Origin: Elizabethkingia bruuniana
GTDB taxonomy: Bacteria > Bacteroidota > Bacteroidia > Flavobacteriales > Weeksellaceae
Reading direction: 5' to 3'
NCBI RefSeq assembly: GCF_002024805.1
Contig: NZ_CP014337.1
Span: forward strand, 3,534,001-3,598,000
Length of the DNA stretch: 64,000 bases
Made by a program: the position numbers and the translations under genes. Positions within the stretch are counted from its first letter, which is position 1. Each line of letters starts with the position of its first letter. Shown here in pieces: positions 40,039-50,200 of the stretch. The notes under the pieces were generated by a model, which saw only the letters and a list, made by a program, of their open reading frames with translations, had not been told where the DNA came from and did no database searches.

Positions 40039-41556
40039 TTAGTATCGTTTTTTATTTATTGGTGGTCTGTAATGTGAAGGCGGGGCTGTTTGTATAAGGT
40101 TTTTATGATTGATGATCCATACACCACCCTCACAAGCATCTGGTGCATCATCATTTGCACGGCTTTTTGGTGAAAGTGCCAGAAATTGGAATTCAACAGT
40201 CTTCATATCCGGTGTACCTTCCAGATAATCTGCGAAAATCAGCTTCACACTACTGTTTAAAGGTTCCAGATTTGATTCTATACGGTAAAATTTATCAGGC
40301 TTTGACCTTTCATCTGCTTTTAGATTTAATGTCCGGTTATGGCGTTTATTAGCTTTCTTGATTTCCCTTTTTAAAGTGTCATCAATCCACGGGTATTCTA
40401 TGTACAGGAATAATGCGCTTTTATCGTTCACGAACTTTAAAGCTTCAAACTGCCATTCGATCATATTTGAAACAGAGGTTTGCTGACATCTAACCCAAAG
40501 CACATGATATTCATCTTTGTATTTTCCGATAATAAAGGTTGCTTTATAGTCTCCGTTTTTCTTGTAGGAAGGATCGGTGTATGCTACCAGATATTTATAC
40601 TTATGTAATGGCTGTACCTTACCGTAGTGCAATTTTTTGAATACCTTACCCAGAACAATAGGATTGTTGAAGTATTCTTTTTGTGCAGATGCTGCTGAAA
40701 TCTTAGACAGTACCCTGTCAATCATTGCTTCAGTGTTCTTTGTCGGCCATGTAGATTTTCCGTTTTTATCACGGATGTTTACAATCTCGTAGAAATCGGC
40801 AATTTCCATTGCCTTTTTAATGCAGCAGTAATCTGCAATGATATTTCCATTGAATATGACTAACAAAGGATTAGAAATTGAACGTGTACCATATACTGCC
40901 TGCTCGAACCATTCCCATTTCTTATCTATGATATCAGGGTTTCTGCAATCCTCATCTGTATCGAAGTCGTCCATTACAACACTATCGGGACGGAATTCTT
41001 CATTCCTCGCCCCTCTGGGAGCCTGTCCGGCACCTACAGCAATGAACATCGATCCTGAACGGGTTACAAATTCATCTTCTGCCCAGTTTCCATAATTGAC
41101 CTGATCCCCGTAATCGTTTCTTAAACGTGGGTTTTTCTCAAATGCCAGTTTATAAGGTTTTAGAAGTCGTACCGCTGCATCCTTATTGGCAGAAATCATT
41201 AATGTAAACTTCTTTTTACCTGTACAGTGCAAGAATAAGAGTTCCATCATTGTACGCCCGGACTTTGAAAGCTCCCGTGACCATGGTCGAACCTCATAAA
41301 ATTCTGCATTTTCTAATACCCTGCGAGTAGATCGCTTATGAAAAGGCATAGGTTCAGCAGTACAGTATTTTTCAAAATAGTACTTGAACCATTTTTCAGG
41401 GTCTGATTCTAAGCTTTTTATCCGATCCTGCTTTTCTTCGGGAGTTTCGGTAGTATCTACAACTTCAGTATTTTGAAGTGATTTGTAGTACTCATCCCAA
41501 AAACTTAAAGCCTCCCTTTCCTCACGGGTAGTAACAAGTTTCTTTTTAATAACCAT
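40039..41556 (-). CDS. terminase large subunit, Mu gp28-like
   Basis: 505 residues. The ATPase half contains RPDSVVMDDFDTDEDC (Walker B-like) and GAGQAPRGARNEE, and the nuclease half YTDPSYKKNGDYKATF and the late DDAPDACEGG acidic cluster. It packages DNA into proheads and cuts it. It overlaps the small subunit gene by one base (stop/start). Confidence 0.87.
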   Translation of the reverse strand: MVIKKKLVTTREEREALSFWDEYYKSLQNTEVVDTTETPEEKQDRIKSLESDPEKWFKYYFEKYCTAEPMPFHKRSTRRVLENAEFYEVRPWSRELSKSGRTMMELLFLHCTGKKKFTLMISANKDAAVRLLKPYKLAFEKNPRLRNDYGDQVNYGNWAEDEFVTRSGSMFIAVGAGQAPRGARNEEFRPDSVVMDDFDTDEDCRNPDIIDKKWEWFEQAVYGTRSISNPLLVIFNGNIIADYCCIKKAMEIADFYEIVNIRDKNGKSTWPTKNTEAMIDRVLSKISAASAQKEYFNNPIVLGKVFKKLHYGKVQPLHKYKYLVAYTDPSYKKNGDYKATFIIGKYKDEYHVLWVRCQQTSVSNMIEWQFEALKFVNDKSALFLYIEYPWIDDTLKREIKKANKRHNRTLNLKADERSKPDKFYRIESNLEPLNSSVKLIFADYLEGTPDMKTVEFQFLALSPKSRANDDAPDACEGGVWIINHKNLIQTAPPSHYRPPINKKRY

Positions 41557-42023
41557 TACCCCCGGATTTTGTATTTAATAAAAGCATCTGCCAGATGCGA
41601 AATTTCCTTTGCGTTTTGCAAATCACTTCTACGAATAAATTTCACAAATGCTGTCATTACGTCAACCGTTCCGGGAATTCCGGAATCATGTTCCAGTACC
41701 GCAATATCTTTTAATAAAGACCTTCTCAATTGTGCCTCTTTAAAGTCTGCGAAACGTTGTCCTACGGGCTTTTTCTTAATAAATTCTTTTAGCTCAGCTA
41801 ATTCATCATACCATGAAGACAACAGTTCATCCCGGGTTAATGGAATGTTCCTTTTAAGTTTTGCCCAGCCTTCCTCTTCAATCCATTTGGATATCGTTTT
41901 TTCGGTTACTCCTGTTCTTTCGGAAAGTTCTTTCTGGGTAATGTCTTCAGTAAGGTAAATCAGCTTTGCCAGTTCCTGCTTTTCAAGCAGTTCATCTTTG
42001 CTTAATCGTCCTTTCTTTGCCAT
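41556..42023 (-). CDS. terminase small subunit-like HTH protein (Mu gp27/DUF1804-like)
   Basis: 155 residues from ATG 42023 (MAKKGRLSKDELLEKQELAK); an upstream non-ATG start at 42047 is less likely. The helix-turn-helix ITQKELSERTGVTEKTISKW and position before the large subunit support a DNA-recognition subunit. First gene of the leftward late operon. Confidence 0.8.
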   Translation of the reverse strand: MAKKGRLSKDELLEKQELAKLIYLTEDITQKELSERTGVTEKTISKWIEEEGWAKLKRNIPLTRDELLSSWYDELAELKEFIKKKPVGQRFADFKEAQLRRSLLKDIAVLEHDSGIPGTVDVMTAFVKFIRRSDLQNAKEISHLADAFIKYKIRG

Positions 42024-42089
42024 TGTTTTGGTTATTAGTTGTAGCAAAGTTCCCTTTATAGAAGGGCTTAGAGAAGCTGACGATCTATC

Positions 42090-42132
42090 ATACCCTTAAA
42101 TCGGGGGTATCATACCCGAGATATCGGGGTAT
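42090..42132. promoter_or_regulatory. four-half-site operator between divergent late operons
   Basis: ATACCC (42090-42095), 9 nt, GGGTAT (42105-42110), 1 nt, ATACCC (42112-42117), 9 nt, GGGTAT (42127-42132). This gives two 21-bp dyads on a 22-bp period. It sits between the terminase operon and the protease/capsid operon, so it probably binds the late-gene activator. No TAnnTTTG box is found for either side. Confidence 0.75.
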
Positions 42133-42210
42133 GATACGGAGCCAGCTTTTTATCGGTGATTTTTCAGGCAAAATTTGCATCAACAAAAGCAAATAAAAAA
42201 GCTAATAACC

Positions 42211-43179
42211 ATGAATAAAGCTCCGCTATTTATAACCAACGATCAACAAGTCCGAAACTCGTACGGATTCTATGTTGATACCGCAGGAATCGATTTAAAA
42301 AGCCGATTCGATACAAATCCGGTTTGTCTCAATAATCATTCTAATGATACAAAGGATGTACTGGGTAAATGGATTGATATCGAAGTTAAGGACGGTAAAC
42401 TTTTAATGCGCCCTGCATTTGATACAAAAGACCCGGCAGGTGAAGAAGTTGTCAGAAAAGTATTATCAGGAACTCTTAAAGGTTGTTCACTGGGAATTAT
42501 GTTCGATCCTGCTGATCTGGTTAATGAAGGCGGAAAACTTATTCTTAAAAAATGTGTACTGTTTGAAGTCTCAATTGTAGCAGTACCATCTAACGGTAAT
42601 GCAATCGCATTATTTAACATGAACGAAGAAAGGCTTTCTGAGGCTGATATCAAATCCCTTTGCCTTTCATTACAAACCGTTAATCCATTTGAAAACAATA
42701 AAACAATGAAAATCTTACTTGCGCATTTGCAACTCCCTGAAGGATCAACGGAGGAAGCAATCCTAACCGCTATTAAAGCGACAGAATCACAATTAACAGC
42801 GTCAAAAACTCAGTTTACAGAGTTAAAAACAAAATATGATGCACTGGAAGCAAAACAGAATGCCAAGCTTCAGGCTGATTACGAAGGTTTAAAGACTGCG
42901 GCATTAAAAGACGGTAGAATCGATGCTGCTGCTGTTCCTACTATTGAAGAATTGCCACTGGAAAAACGCATAGACTTACTAAACACCCTACCAAAGAGAG
43001 GTACTGTAAAAGAAGCTATCGAAAGCACCGATGGAAAATCTACGACAGAGAAGTACGAAAAATTAAGCTGGGAGCAGCTTGATAAAGGAAATCACCTTGC
43101 GACATTAAAATCAAAGCATCCGGAGTATTACGAGCAAAGGTTTGAACAGCAATATGGTAGAAAACCTAACAAAAAATAA
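42211..43179 (+). CDS. prohead protease fused to scaffold-like region
   Basis: 322 residues from ATG 42211 (MNKAPLFITNDQQVRN). The N-terminal half is HK97-type protease-like (PVCLNNHSNDTKDVLGKW with the His, GTLKGCSLGIMFDP with the Ser, EVSIVAVPSNGNA). A coiled, charged second half (ESQLTASKTQFTELKTKYD) is scaffold-like. It shapes and matures the capsid. First rightward late gene. Confidence 0.82.
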   Translation: MNKAPLFITNDQQVRNSYGFYVDTAGIDLKSRFDTNPVCLNNHSNDTKDVLGKWIDIEVKDGKLLMRPAFDTKDPAGEEVVRKVLSGTLKGCSLGIMFDPADLVNEGGKLILKKCVLFEVSIVAVPSNGNAIALFNMNEERLSEADIKSLCLSLQTVNPFENNKTMKILLAHLQLPEGSTEEAILTAIKATESQLTASKTQFTELKTKYDALEAKQNAKLQADYEGLKTAALKDGRIDAAAVPTIEELPLEKRIDLLNTLPKRGTVKEAIESTDGKSTTEKYEKLSWEQLDKGNHLATLKSKHPEYYEQRFEQQYGRKPNKK

Positions 43180-43207
43180 AAATTAATAACCATAAAAACT
43201 CATAACA

Positions 43208-44152
43208 ATGCCATTAGAAATCGAAGTTTGGGATTCCACAATCCAAGAAAAACTAACACAAGATAACAGCTTTCTAACACAGGTTGCAGATGTTTCTTCT
43301 GATAATATTATCAACGGAACAATTGTTCACCTTCCACAAGCTGGTGATCCTTCTGCTGTAGTAAAAAACAGAACTCAGGTTCCTGCTACTCCAAAAAGAA
43401 GGACGGACGGACAAGTTCTTTATTTAATCGATGAGTATACAACAGACCCTGTATATATACCAAATGCTGAAACAGTGGAATTATCCTATGATAAGCGTAG
43501 AAGTGTATTAGATCAGGATGTGCAAAACTTATCTGAAGAAGTTGCCGAGGGTATGCTGACAAACTTTATCGTATCACCGACCGGAGATAATGCAACACTG
43601 CCAACTGCCAGTATTCTGGAAACTTCCGGAGCAGCTGTTGATTCCGGGTTAGCAGGATCGACAGGAAAAAGAAAAGCATACGCAATTGGAGACCTTCAAA
43701 AACTTAGAAACTTTTTGATCAAGCAAAAGGCTTGGAATGAAGGGGTGATGAACGTACTGCTAACTCCTGATGCTGCTACACAAATGTTCCCTGCGGAATC
43801 TGCGATTACAGCAACTTATATGGCTGCTGTGACTGAAGCAGAAAGACGCTCAGGAATTATGTATAAATGCCAAGGCTTTAACATTTTCGTAAGATCAAGT
43901 GTTTATACACTGGCTGAGGATAAATCATTTAAAGCTTACGGTTCCGTTGTAGCTCCTACAGATTGCGAAGGAATATTTGCATGGAATAAAAATATGCTTG
44001 AAAAAGCTATTGGTACAACTAAAGCATTTGAAGATATCGGTTCACCAACCATGTACGGTGATGTGTATTCGTTCCTTGTAAGAGTTGGAGGGCGTGCAAG
44101 ACGTAAAAACTTTGAAGGTCTTGTAGTCTTAAAACAAGCTGCATCCGCATAA
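43208..44152 (+). CDS. major capsid protein
   Basis: 314 residues, following the protease/scaffold gene by 28 nt. MPLEIEVWDSTIQEKLTQDN start, PVYIPNAETVELSYDKRRSV, and the C-terminal PTMYGDVYSFLVRVGGRARR. Size and location fit the major head protein; the family is inferred. A hairpin downstream (44180-44208) may reduce readthrough to the lysis genes. Confidence 0.8.
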   Translation: MPLEIEVWDSTIQEKLTQDNSFLTQVADVSSDNIINGTIVHLPQAGDPSAVVKNRTQVPATPKRRTDGQVLYLIDEYTTDPVYIPNAETVELSYDKRRSVLDQDVQNLSEEVAEGMLTNFIVSPTGDNATLPTASILETSGAAVDSGLAGSTGKRKAYAIGDLQKLRNFLIKQKAWNEGVMNVLLTPDAATQMFPAESAITATYMAAVTEAERRSGIMYKCQGFNIFVRSSVYTLAEDKSFKAYGSVVAPTDCEGIFAWNKNMLEKAIGTTKAFEDIGSPTMYGDVYSFLVRVGGRARRKNFEGLVVLKQAASA

Positions 44153-44179
44153 CTCTTCTTCATATCTATTATACCAACT

Positions 44180-44208
44180 CCCGGAAGGGTCAAAGCTTCC
44201 GGGTGTTT
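44180..44208 (+). terminator. hairpin after capsid gene
   Basis: CCCGGAAG (44180-44187) pairs perfectly with CTTCCGGG (44196-44203); the following T-rich stretch is short, so termination may be partial. Confidence 0.6.
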
Positions 44209-44228
44209 ATTAAAAACTAAAACAAGCC

Positions 44229-44618
44229 ATGAAACTTACAAATAATTTTAAATCCGAAGAGTTTGCCTGCCACGATGGAAATCAAGTACCGGAAGCTTAT
44301 ATACCTAACGTAAAAAAGGTAGCTGAAAATTTGCAAGTATTAAGAGATTATCTGGGAAAACCTATTACTGTAAATAGTGGATATCGTAGTCCTACTTATA
44401 ATAAGCGTGTAGGTGGTGCGCCCAAATCTCAACACCTTACAGCATCTGCTGCTGATATTCGAGTTCCCGGAATGACATCGGTACAGGTAAGAGCTACAAT
44501 TTTAGAACTAATCTCACAAGGCAAAATGTACAATGGAGGTTTAGGATTGTATGACACTTTCGTACACTACGACATTAGAAAGCAACCAACCCGTTGGGAT
44601 TATAGAAAACAAAAATAA
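44229..44618 (+). CDS. M15-family peptidase endolysin
   Basis: 129 residues. Zinc peptidase motifs SQHLTASAADI (SxHxxxxAxD form) and TFVHYDIR with the final His/Asp, plus VNSGYRSPTYNKRVGGAPKS, match VanY/L-Ala-D-Glu type M15 peptidases. It cuts peptidoglycan cross-links at lysis. No signal peptide, so it needs a holin. The next gene begins 1 nt after its stop. Confidence 0.88.
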   Translation: MKLTNNFKSEEFACHDGNQVPEAYIPNVKKVAENLQVLRDYLGKPITVNSGYRSPTYNKRVGGAPKSQHLTASAADIRVPGMTSVQVRATILELISQGKMYNGGLGLYDTFVHYDIRKQPTRWDYRKQK

Positions 44619-44619
44619 T

Positions 44620-44943
44620 ATGTCTCCAGAACTACCGCAGCCCTATTCTCAAGAAGATATCAGGAAAGACCCTAAGGCGGTGGTTATCGGGCTACTCATA
44701 GGACTTCTATTAATATTTGGAGGTGTTATTGGAGTTCTTTACAACCGCAAAGAGCAGCAGACAGATGACTGCTCAGAGAAAATAGACAGTCTTTATTTTA
44801 CAATAATAAAAGAGCGTAATAAAAGGATTGATACCTATGAAGCTATGATTTTCTACAAAAAGAAATCAGATTCATTTGAAGAAAAAGAGAAAAAAACAAA
44901 AGAATTAACCCAACCATTAGTTACAAAAGCATTACAACAATGA
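44620..44943 (+). CDS. single-pass membrane protein, holin or spanin-like
   Basis: 107 residues from ATG 44620. One transmembrane helix (about residues 23-43) and a charged coiled C-terminus (ERNKRIDTYEAMIFYKKKSD). Position right after the endolysin suggests a holin or inner-membrane spanin. Overlaps the next gene by ATGA. Confidence 0.65.
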   Translation: MSPELPQPYSQEDIRKDPKAVVIGLLIGLLLIFGGVIGVLYNRKEQQTDDCSEKIDSLYFTIIKERNKRIDTYEAMIFYKKKSDSFEEKEKKTKELTQPLVTKALQQ

Positions 44944-45644
44944 AATCACTAACAGCCAATATTTTTGCTTTTATTCTTGTTGTTATTCTGTTGCTTGCAA
45001 GCATTGGATTAAATATCAAACAGGAATTAAAACGAGCTGAAAAGGAAAATGAAATGACATCCCTGTTAACTCAGGGGGGTAATAACAAAGTTGTTGAAAA
45101 ATATACTAGAGACAGTGTAACACATACTGTCTTTAATGAAAAAATAATCAACAATACTAATTCTGAAAAAATAGCTGCATTAGATAAAACCTATGCAGAT
45201 AGTATTCAGAAAGCTTTAAAAATAAGCTTAGATAAAATAGATCAGGTCACTAAAATAAACGGTAGGCTTGAAGCGCAACTGGCTTTATTTACAAAGCAGA
45301 CACCCTCGGGGCAAACCATTAAAACACATAAAGACAGGTATCTTGATTTAGCCTATTATCCGGACACTGATTCTGTAAAGATGTCATACAATATAATGAT
45401 GAATGATGTCCGGTATAAAAAGAAAAACTGGTTTCTGGGAGCAGAACATAATTACATTGATATGTATTCTGATGATCCCAGAGTAACCATAAATGGTGTA
45501 AAATCCTTTAGGATCAAAGAAAAGCCCCAAAAACGGTTCGGATTCGGATTAAATGCCGGATATGGTATTGCAAAAGATGGTAATACCATGAAACTACTGC
45601 CATACTTCGGCATAGGTGCCAATTACAACTTAGTAGAATTTTAA
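44940..45644 (+). CDS. DUF6808-like membrane protein of the lysis module
   Basis: 234 residues. An N-terminal membrane segment (FAFILVVILLLASIGL), a long periplasmic coiled coil (SEKIAALDKTYADSIQKALK), then a beta-rich end (RFGFGLNAGYGIAKDG, YFGIGANYNLVEF). The end resembles the terminal strands of outer-membrane barrels. One protein touching both membranes would fit a single-gene spanin, which is inference. Confidence 0.65.
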   Translation: MKSLTANIFAFILVVILLLASIGLNIKQELKRAEKENEMTSLLTQGGNNKVVEKYTRDSVTHTVFNEKIINNTNSEKIAALDKTYADSIQKALKISLDKIDQVTKINGRLEAQLALFTKQTPSGQTIKTHKDRYLDLAYYPDTDSVKMSYNIMMNDVRYKKKNWFLGAEHNYIDMYSDDPRVTINGVKSFRIKEKPQKRFGFGLNAGYGIAKDGNTMKLLPYFGIGANYNLVEF

Positions 45645-45654
45645 AAAATATATC

Positions 45655-46056
45655 ATGTCAAAAACATTTAAAAACGTATTCGCTGCGGCGGCAGTTGCAA
45701 TTTTTGCAACACATAAAAACTTAGATGAAATCTTTGTTACCTCAGATAGTCAAGGTTTCACAGACGAAGAGAAAGCAAAGGATCAAGCGAGATATCTAAA
45801 AAACAAAGATGTGAAAAAATTCACCAGAGGTTTTGAAGATAGCTTTATTGATGATGAGCAGGATTCTGAGGGTGAAAAAACAAAAAAGGATGCTGATCCA
45901 AAAAAAGACGATGCAGAACGCCCGGCTTTAGTTGAAAAATATACGGAATTATTCGGTAAGCCCCCTCATCACATGATTAGAGTTGATAAACTAAAAGCCG
46001 CAATAACCGATAAGGAATCTGAATTGGCTAAAGGAAGCAACCCTCCTCAGGAGTAA
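45655..46056 (+). CDS. phage structural-region protein, unknown
   Basis: 133 residues with a hydrophobic-leaning start (MSKTFKNVFAAAAVAIFATH), a strongly acidic/basic middle (DDEQDSEGEKTKKDADPKK), and a C-terminal KYTELFGKPPHHMIRVDKLK. Located between the lysis and tail-tube genes. No family recognised. Confidence 0.6.
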   Translation: MSKTFKNVFAAAAVAIFATHKNLDEIFVTSDSQGFTDEEKAKDQARYLKNKDVKKFTRGFEDSFIDDEQDSEGEKTKKDADPKKDDAERPALVEKYTELFGKPPHHMIRVDKLKAAITDKESELAKGSNPPQE

Positions 46057-46093
46057 TTAAAACTATTTAATAACCATTTAAACTTAAATTAAA

Positions 46094-46567
46094 ATGTCAA
46101 CATTATTTGGAACTAAAGCATTGGAGAGCGCACCTGTAGAAGTTGACGGCTCTATTCCGGCAGATGCAAAGTTTACAGAACTTTGTAAAACTTATCGAAA
46201 CTCTGTTGAGTTTGTCGATGATGATCCAAACGTTCAGGATGAATTCAGCGATCAGGATGATGATCCAATTGAATCTTTGGTGGAACCCGGAGCAACAAAC
46301 GGGAAATTTTCAACTTTCCAATTCGATACTGTAACCTTACAAAAGCTTTTCCCAACCGGAACTGTAGTAGATTCAGCATTTACATTTGGTAAAAACTTAG
46401 GTTTTGTAACAGCATTACGCTTCAAAACAGACAGTGGTCACCAGATCACATATCCAAAGGTAAAGGTTATCGCAAAGAAAAATTTAAAACTGGTGAGAAA
46501 CGGTATTGCATTAATTGATTGTACAGTTAAAGTTTTATCACAGCCTCAGCTTAAAAAATTACCATAA
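46094..46567 (+). CDS. probable tail tube protein
   Basis: 157 residues, beta-rich (GKFSTFQFDTVTLQKLF, SGHQITYPKVKVIAKK). It directly precedes the tail assembly chaperone and tape measure genes, the standard place of the major tail protein. Family not certain. Its stop overlaps the next start by one base. Confidence 0.65.
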   Translation: MSTLFGTKALESAPVEVDGSIPADAKFTELCKTYRNSVEFVDDDPNVQDEFSDQDDDPIESLVEPGATNGKFSTFQFDTVTLQKLFPTGTVVDSAFTFGKNLGFVTALRFKTDSGHQITYPKVKVIAKKNLKLVRNGIALIDCTVKVLSQPQLKKLP

Positions 46568-47052
46568 TGGACGAGAAAGCAATCGATATTGAAAAGCTTG
46601 CTCCCGATTTACTTTTAAAAAGAGGTGTTCCAGTGCCAGTCACGGCACCTCTTTTTCTTAGGGTATTTAAGAAGAAAACAATAAAACTGGTACTATTTCA
46701 CCCTACAGGGCGAACGCTATTAAAAATAGCATCAAAGTACCTTTCAATGGGAGTAATCAATGATGAAGATTTGAGCCTTCCGGATGCTATCAAAGCTTAT
46801 GCAGATCATGGAAAAAAGGTTCATGAAATTGTTGCTTTAGGTTTTTTGAATTCTCCATACTTAAACTGGTTTCACAAACCATTGGCGTGGTGGTTACGCA
46901 GAAAGCTTACCGAACAACATTTTTTATTTCTGTTCAATTTATTAATGACTCATGGTGGTGTTGAGGATTTTATAGCCACTATCAGATTGATCAAGACGAT
47001 GAGGATAACCAAACCGATGACAAATCTGAGTCCGACGGAAAAGGCGAGTTAA
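46567..47052 (+). CDS. tail assembly chaperone, short form
   Basis: 161 residues (MDEKAIDIEKLAPDLLLKRG start). The C-terminal tail after about residue 135 looks unlike protein, whereas the -1 frame beneath it is acidic and continuous with a second frame ending at 47261. This is the usual G/GT-type arrangement in long-tailed phages. Confidence 0.75.
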   Translation: MDEKAIDIEKLAPDLLLKRGVPVPVTAPLFLRVFKKKTIKLVLFHPTGRTLLKIASKYLSMGVINDEDLSLPDAIKAYADHGKKVHEIVALGFLNSPYLNWFHKPLAWWLRRKLTEQHFLFLFNLLMTHGGVEDFIATIRLIKTMRITKPMTNLSPTEKAS

Positions 47053-47261
47053 AAAGCGAAAGCTTTCATAGCGTCTTAGGGTTCATTTATACAATTGCAG
47101 AAAAGACAGGTTGGAGCCAAAACAAAATACTGGACACTCCATTTACACAATTACTATTAATGCTTGCTGATGCTCCAAAACTGAAAAAGAGTAAAGAGGC
47201 ACCAAAAACAATATCAACCGATGAAGAACTCGAAAACTTCTTCGGTGCAGAAATTCAATAA
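46965..47261 (+). CDS. tail assembly chaperone extension in -1 frame
   Basis: The -1 frame is open from just after a TGA (46962-46964) to the TAA at 47259-47261 and has no likely start codon. It reads QIDQDDEDNQTDDKSESDG then ILDTPFTQLLLMLADA and ends ELENFFGAEIQ. The slip must lie between 46965 and 47049: candidates are the T4 run near 46968-46971 and GGAAAAG at 47037-47043, followed by an AAAGC-GAAA-GCTTT hairpin at 47053-47066. The fused product would bridge tail tube and tape measure. Confidence 0.65.
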   Translation, partial: GFYSHYQIDQDDEDNQTDDKSESDGKGELKSESFHSVLGFIYTIAEKTGWSQNKILDTPFTQLLLMLADAPKLKKSKEAPKTISTDEELENFFGAEIQ

Positions 47262-47263
47262 TC

Positions 47264-50200
47264 ATGGCAGACGAATCAATTAATATAGAATTTATTCTCA
47301 ATACTCCGGCATTACTGGAAGAGTATAATAAAATGATTGCCTCCGGAAAGAATGTTGATGATTCCGTTGACGCAATAAAAAAACGTTATCAGGAACTGGC
47401 GGCTGCTCAGGTTCTGGGTGTTGAAGGTGCCAGAGATTTAGCCGATGCAGTGAAAAATATTGGCAAAGATTGGGAGTTTACAAAGAAAGGAAAGGAATTT
47501 CAGGAAGGTATAATTCAATCCAAAAATACTCTTGATGCCTTTAAATCTATGTTAAAGGAAATAGAATCTGCCCATGCACAATTGAACGAAGAATTATCTA
47601 AGACCCCAAAAGGTGAAGCTTATGATAAAATAAAACAAGAAGCTGATGATTTAAAAATAACCATTGATGGTTACAACTCAGTTATAGAGCAGATGAGCCA
47701 GTTGGTTAAATCAGCCGAAGATCAGTCAGAATCATTTGCAAAAAAACAGCGTGATGTTAATGATGAATTAAAGCAATTGGCTGCAAACGGTCAGGAAGGT
47801 TCAGATAGATATAAAGAATTAAAGGAAAAAGCCCAGGAATTTAAAGAGGCATCAGAAAAAGTAAATAATGACATTAAAGACGGCAATACATTATTGCAGG
47901 GACAGGTCGAAGGTCTCAATATGCTTATTAGTACAATAAGCGTTGCTCAGGGCGTAATGGCATTATTGGGAGTAGAAGAAGAGAATCTCCAAAAAATAAT
48001 GCTGAAAGTACAATCATTACTGGCAATTACCATCGGGTTACAACAAATCAGTGATGCATTAAATAAAAAATCTGCATTCAGTACAATTGTACTGGCAAAG
48101 GCAAAGGAAATTTGGGCTGCTGCCAATTTAAAGGTTGCAACATCCTTAGGAATTTCCACAACTGCTGCACAGGTATTTACCGCAACTATAACAATGGGGC
48201 TTTCCGTTGCTATTGTTGCTTTGATAGCTGTTTTGCAATCATGGCAGGCTGCACAAGCCCAAACGGCAGCAGATCACAAAAAAATGACCGAAACAATTGC
48301 TAATAGCCTTGCAGACCCTATCATTCAGTATCAGAAAATGAAAACTGAATGGAATGCTTTAGCAGACGATATCAAAGCCAAAGAACAGTATATACATGAT
48401 AATGCGGCAGCCTTTGAAAAATTAGGTGTAAAAGTTTATTCTGTTTCAGATGCTGAGAATTTATTTGTAAAAAATACCTCTGCATTTATTGAAGCGATGC
48501 AATTACGTGCAAGGGCTGCTGCTGAATTGGAAATTGCTCAGGATAAATGGAAAGAATATTTGACCAATTACGATAAAGTAATGGCTAATAATAAACGCTA
48601 TAATGAAGCTACTTTTGGAGGTGTAGGAAGGTGGACAGAGAAAAATATTCTTTCTCCCATGGGCTTAGGTGATAAAACGGTTGACGACATGAATAAAATT
48701 TTCCAAGATCAGTGGAAAATGATTAATGCCAATATTCAACATACTAATGAGGCTGCTAAAAAATTATCAGATGCCGGAATTAAAATGACAACTGATCCTG
48801 CAAAACGTGGTACTGTTCAATGGTTAAGAGATCAAATATCGTCATTAGATAAACAAATCAATGATGGTACAGTTGGTACACGTGCTTTAGCGGAATTGGT
48901 AGCCAAAAGAGAAAAATTACAAAAACAGTTAGATGCTGCTCTTGGTAAAAAGACAAGAACCAAAAAAGAGCGTGAACGTCAGATGGCTGAAATTTATCCA
49001 GATGGCTCTATAAAGGATTTAGAGCGCAGAATAAGCCTGTACAATGAAGCTTTGGATAAAATAAAAGACGGACAGGTTAGGCTTCAAAAAATAGATCAAT
49101 TCGGAAAAACTAAGGATAAAAAAGGAAATCCATATTTCACCGGAGAGGTTGTTTCTGAAGCAGAAGCAAAAAAACGCCGTGATGCATTGGAAGTTGAACT
49201 GGAAGAAAAGAAAAATGCTGTTAAGTATAAAAGCTTTGAAGAAATGGTTTCCGCTATGGAATCCAGATGGCAAAAATATTATGCGTATGAAAAAGAATAT
49301 GGTTCAGAAGCTGCAAATAAACAGTTTCCTGAACTCAAAAAGCTTGCAGCATCATACTTCGATTACTTAGAAAACCAAAAATCAGTATTTGACAATCTTG
49401 TTTCCTCTGGTAGTGTACTTTCTGAAGGGCAACAGAAAAACCTTGATCTGCTTAACCAAAAAATAAAAGAGCTTAGAGGAGATAAGCCAATATTGGAAAA
49501 TACAACTCGCTCTGTAGAAGTAGCTTTGGCAAAGCTTCCAATACTTGCAGATCAGATTTCATATCTGGAAAAAGAAATTACTAAAGCTGAAAACGACGGA
49601 CAAAGCAAAAGTAATGGTGTGTACGCAATGCTTACGGGAAAATGGGTTGAAAAAAAGCAGGAATTGACCAATATGGTAACTGAAGTAATTAATACTCATC
49701 AATCTTTACAAGTAAAGATAACTGAGATTACTTCCAGATATGCTACTCTTCGTCAAGAAATTGAGAAAAGAAAATTATCTCCTGAAGATGCTGCTAAACT
49801 TTTAGCTGAATTAGAGAGGGAAAAACAACATGAAATTGATGTTGTTCAATCTGCGGAGTATGCTAAATCAACAATTTACGAAAGATTTTCTCAAAATTTA
49901 CTGGGGATTACAAAACGTGAACTAGCTATTCGCATTGCTTCCTTAGAAGAATATATAAAACTAGCTAAGAATAATTTAAATACAGAACAACAAAAATTTA
50001 TTGCAACCGAAATAGGTAGGGCAAAAGCCATAAAATCCACATTTAATATTGGAGTAGAAGAAAAAGCACTTTTACAACAAAAGGATGTTTTAATAAGAAG
50101 GATTCAGGATAAACAAAAAAAAGGTATCACTGATATTAAAGAGGAAAGTGAAGCTTTAGAAGTTGTAAACGGCAAATTAAAAGATATTCTTGCTAAAAAA

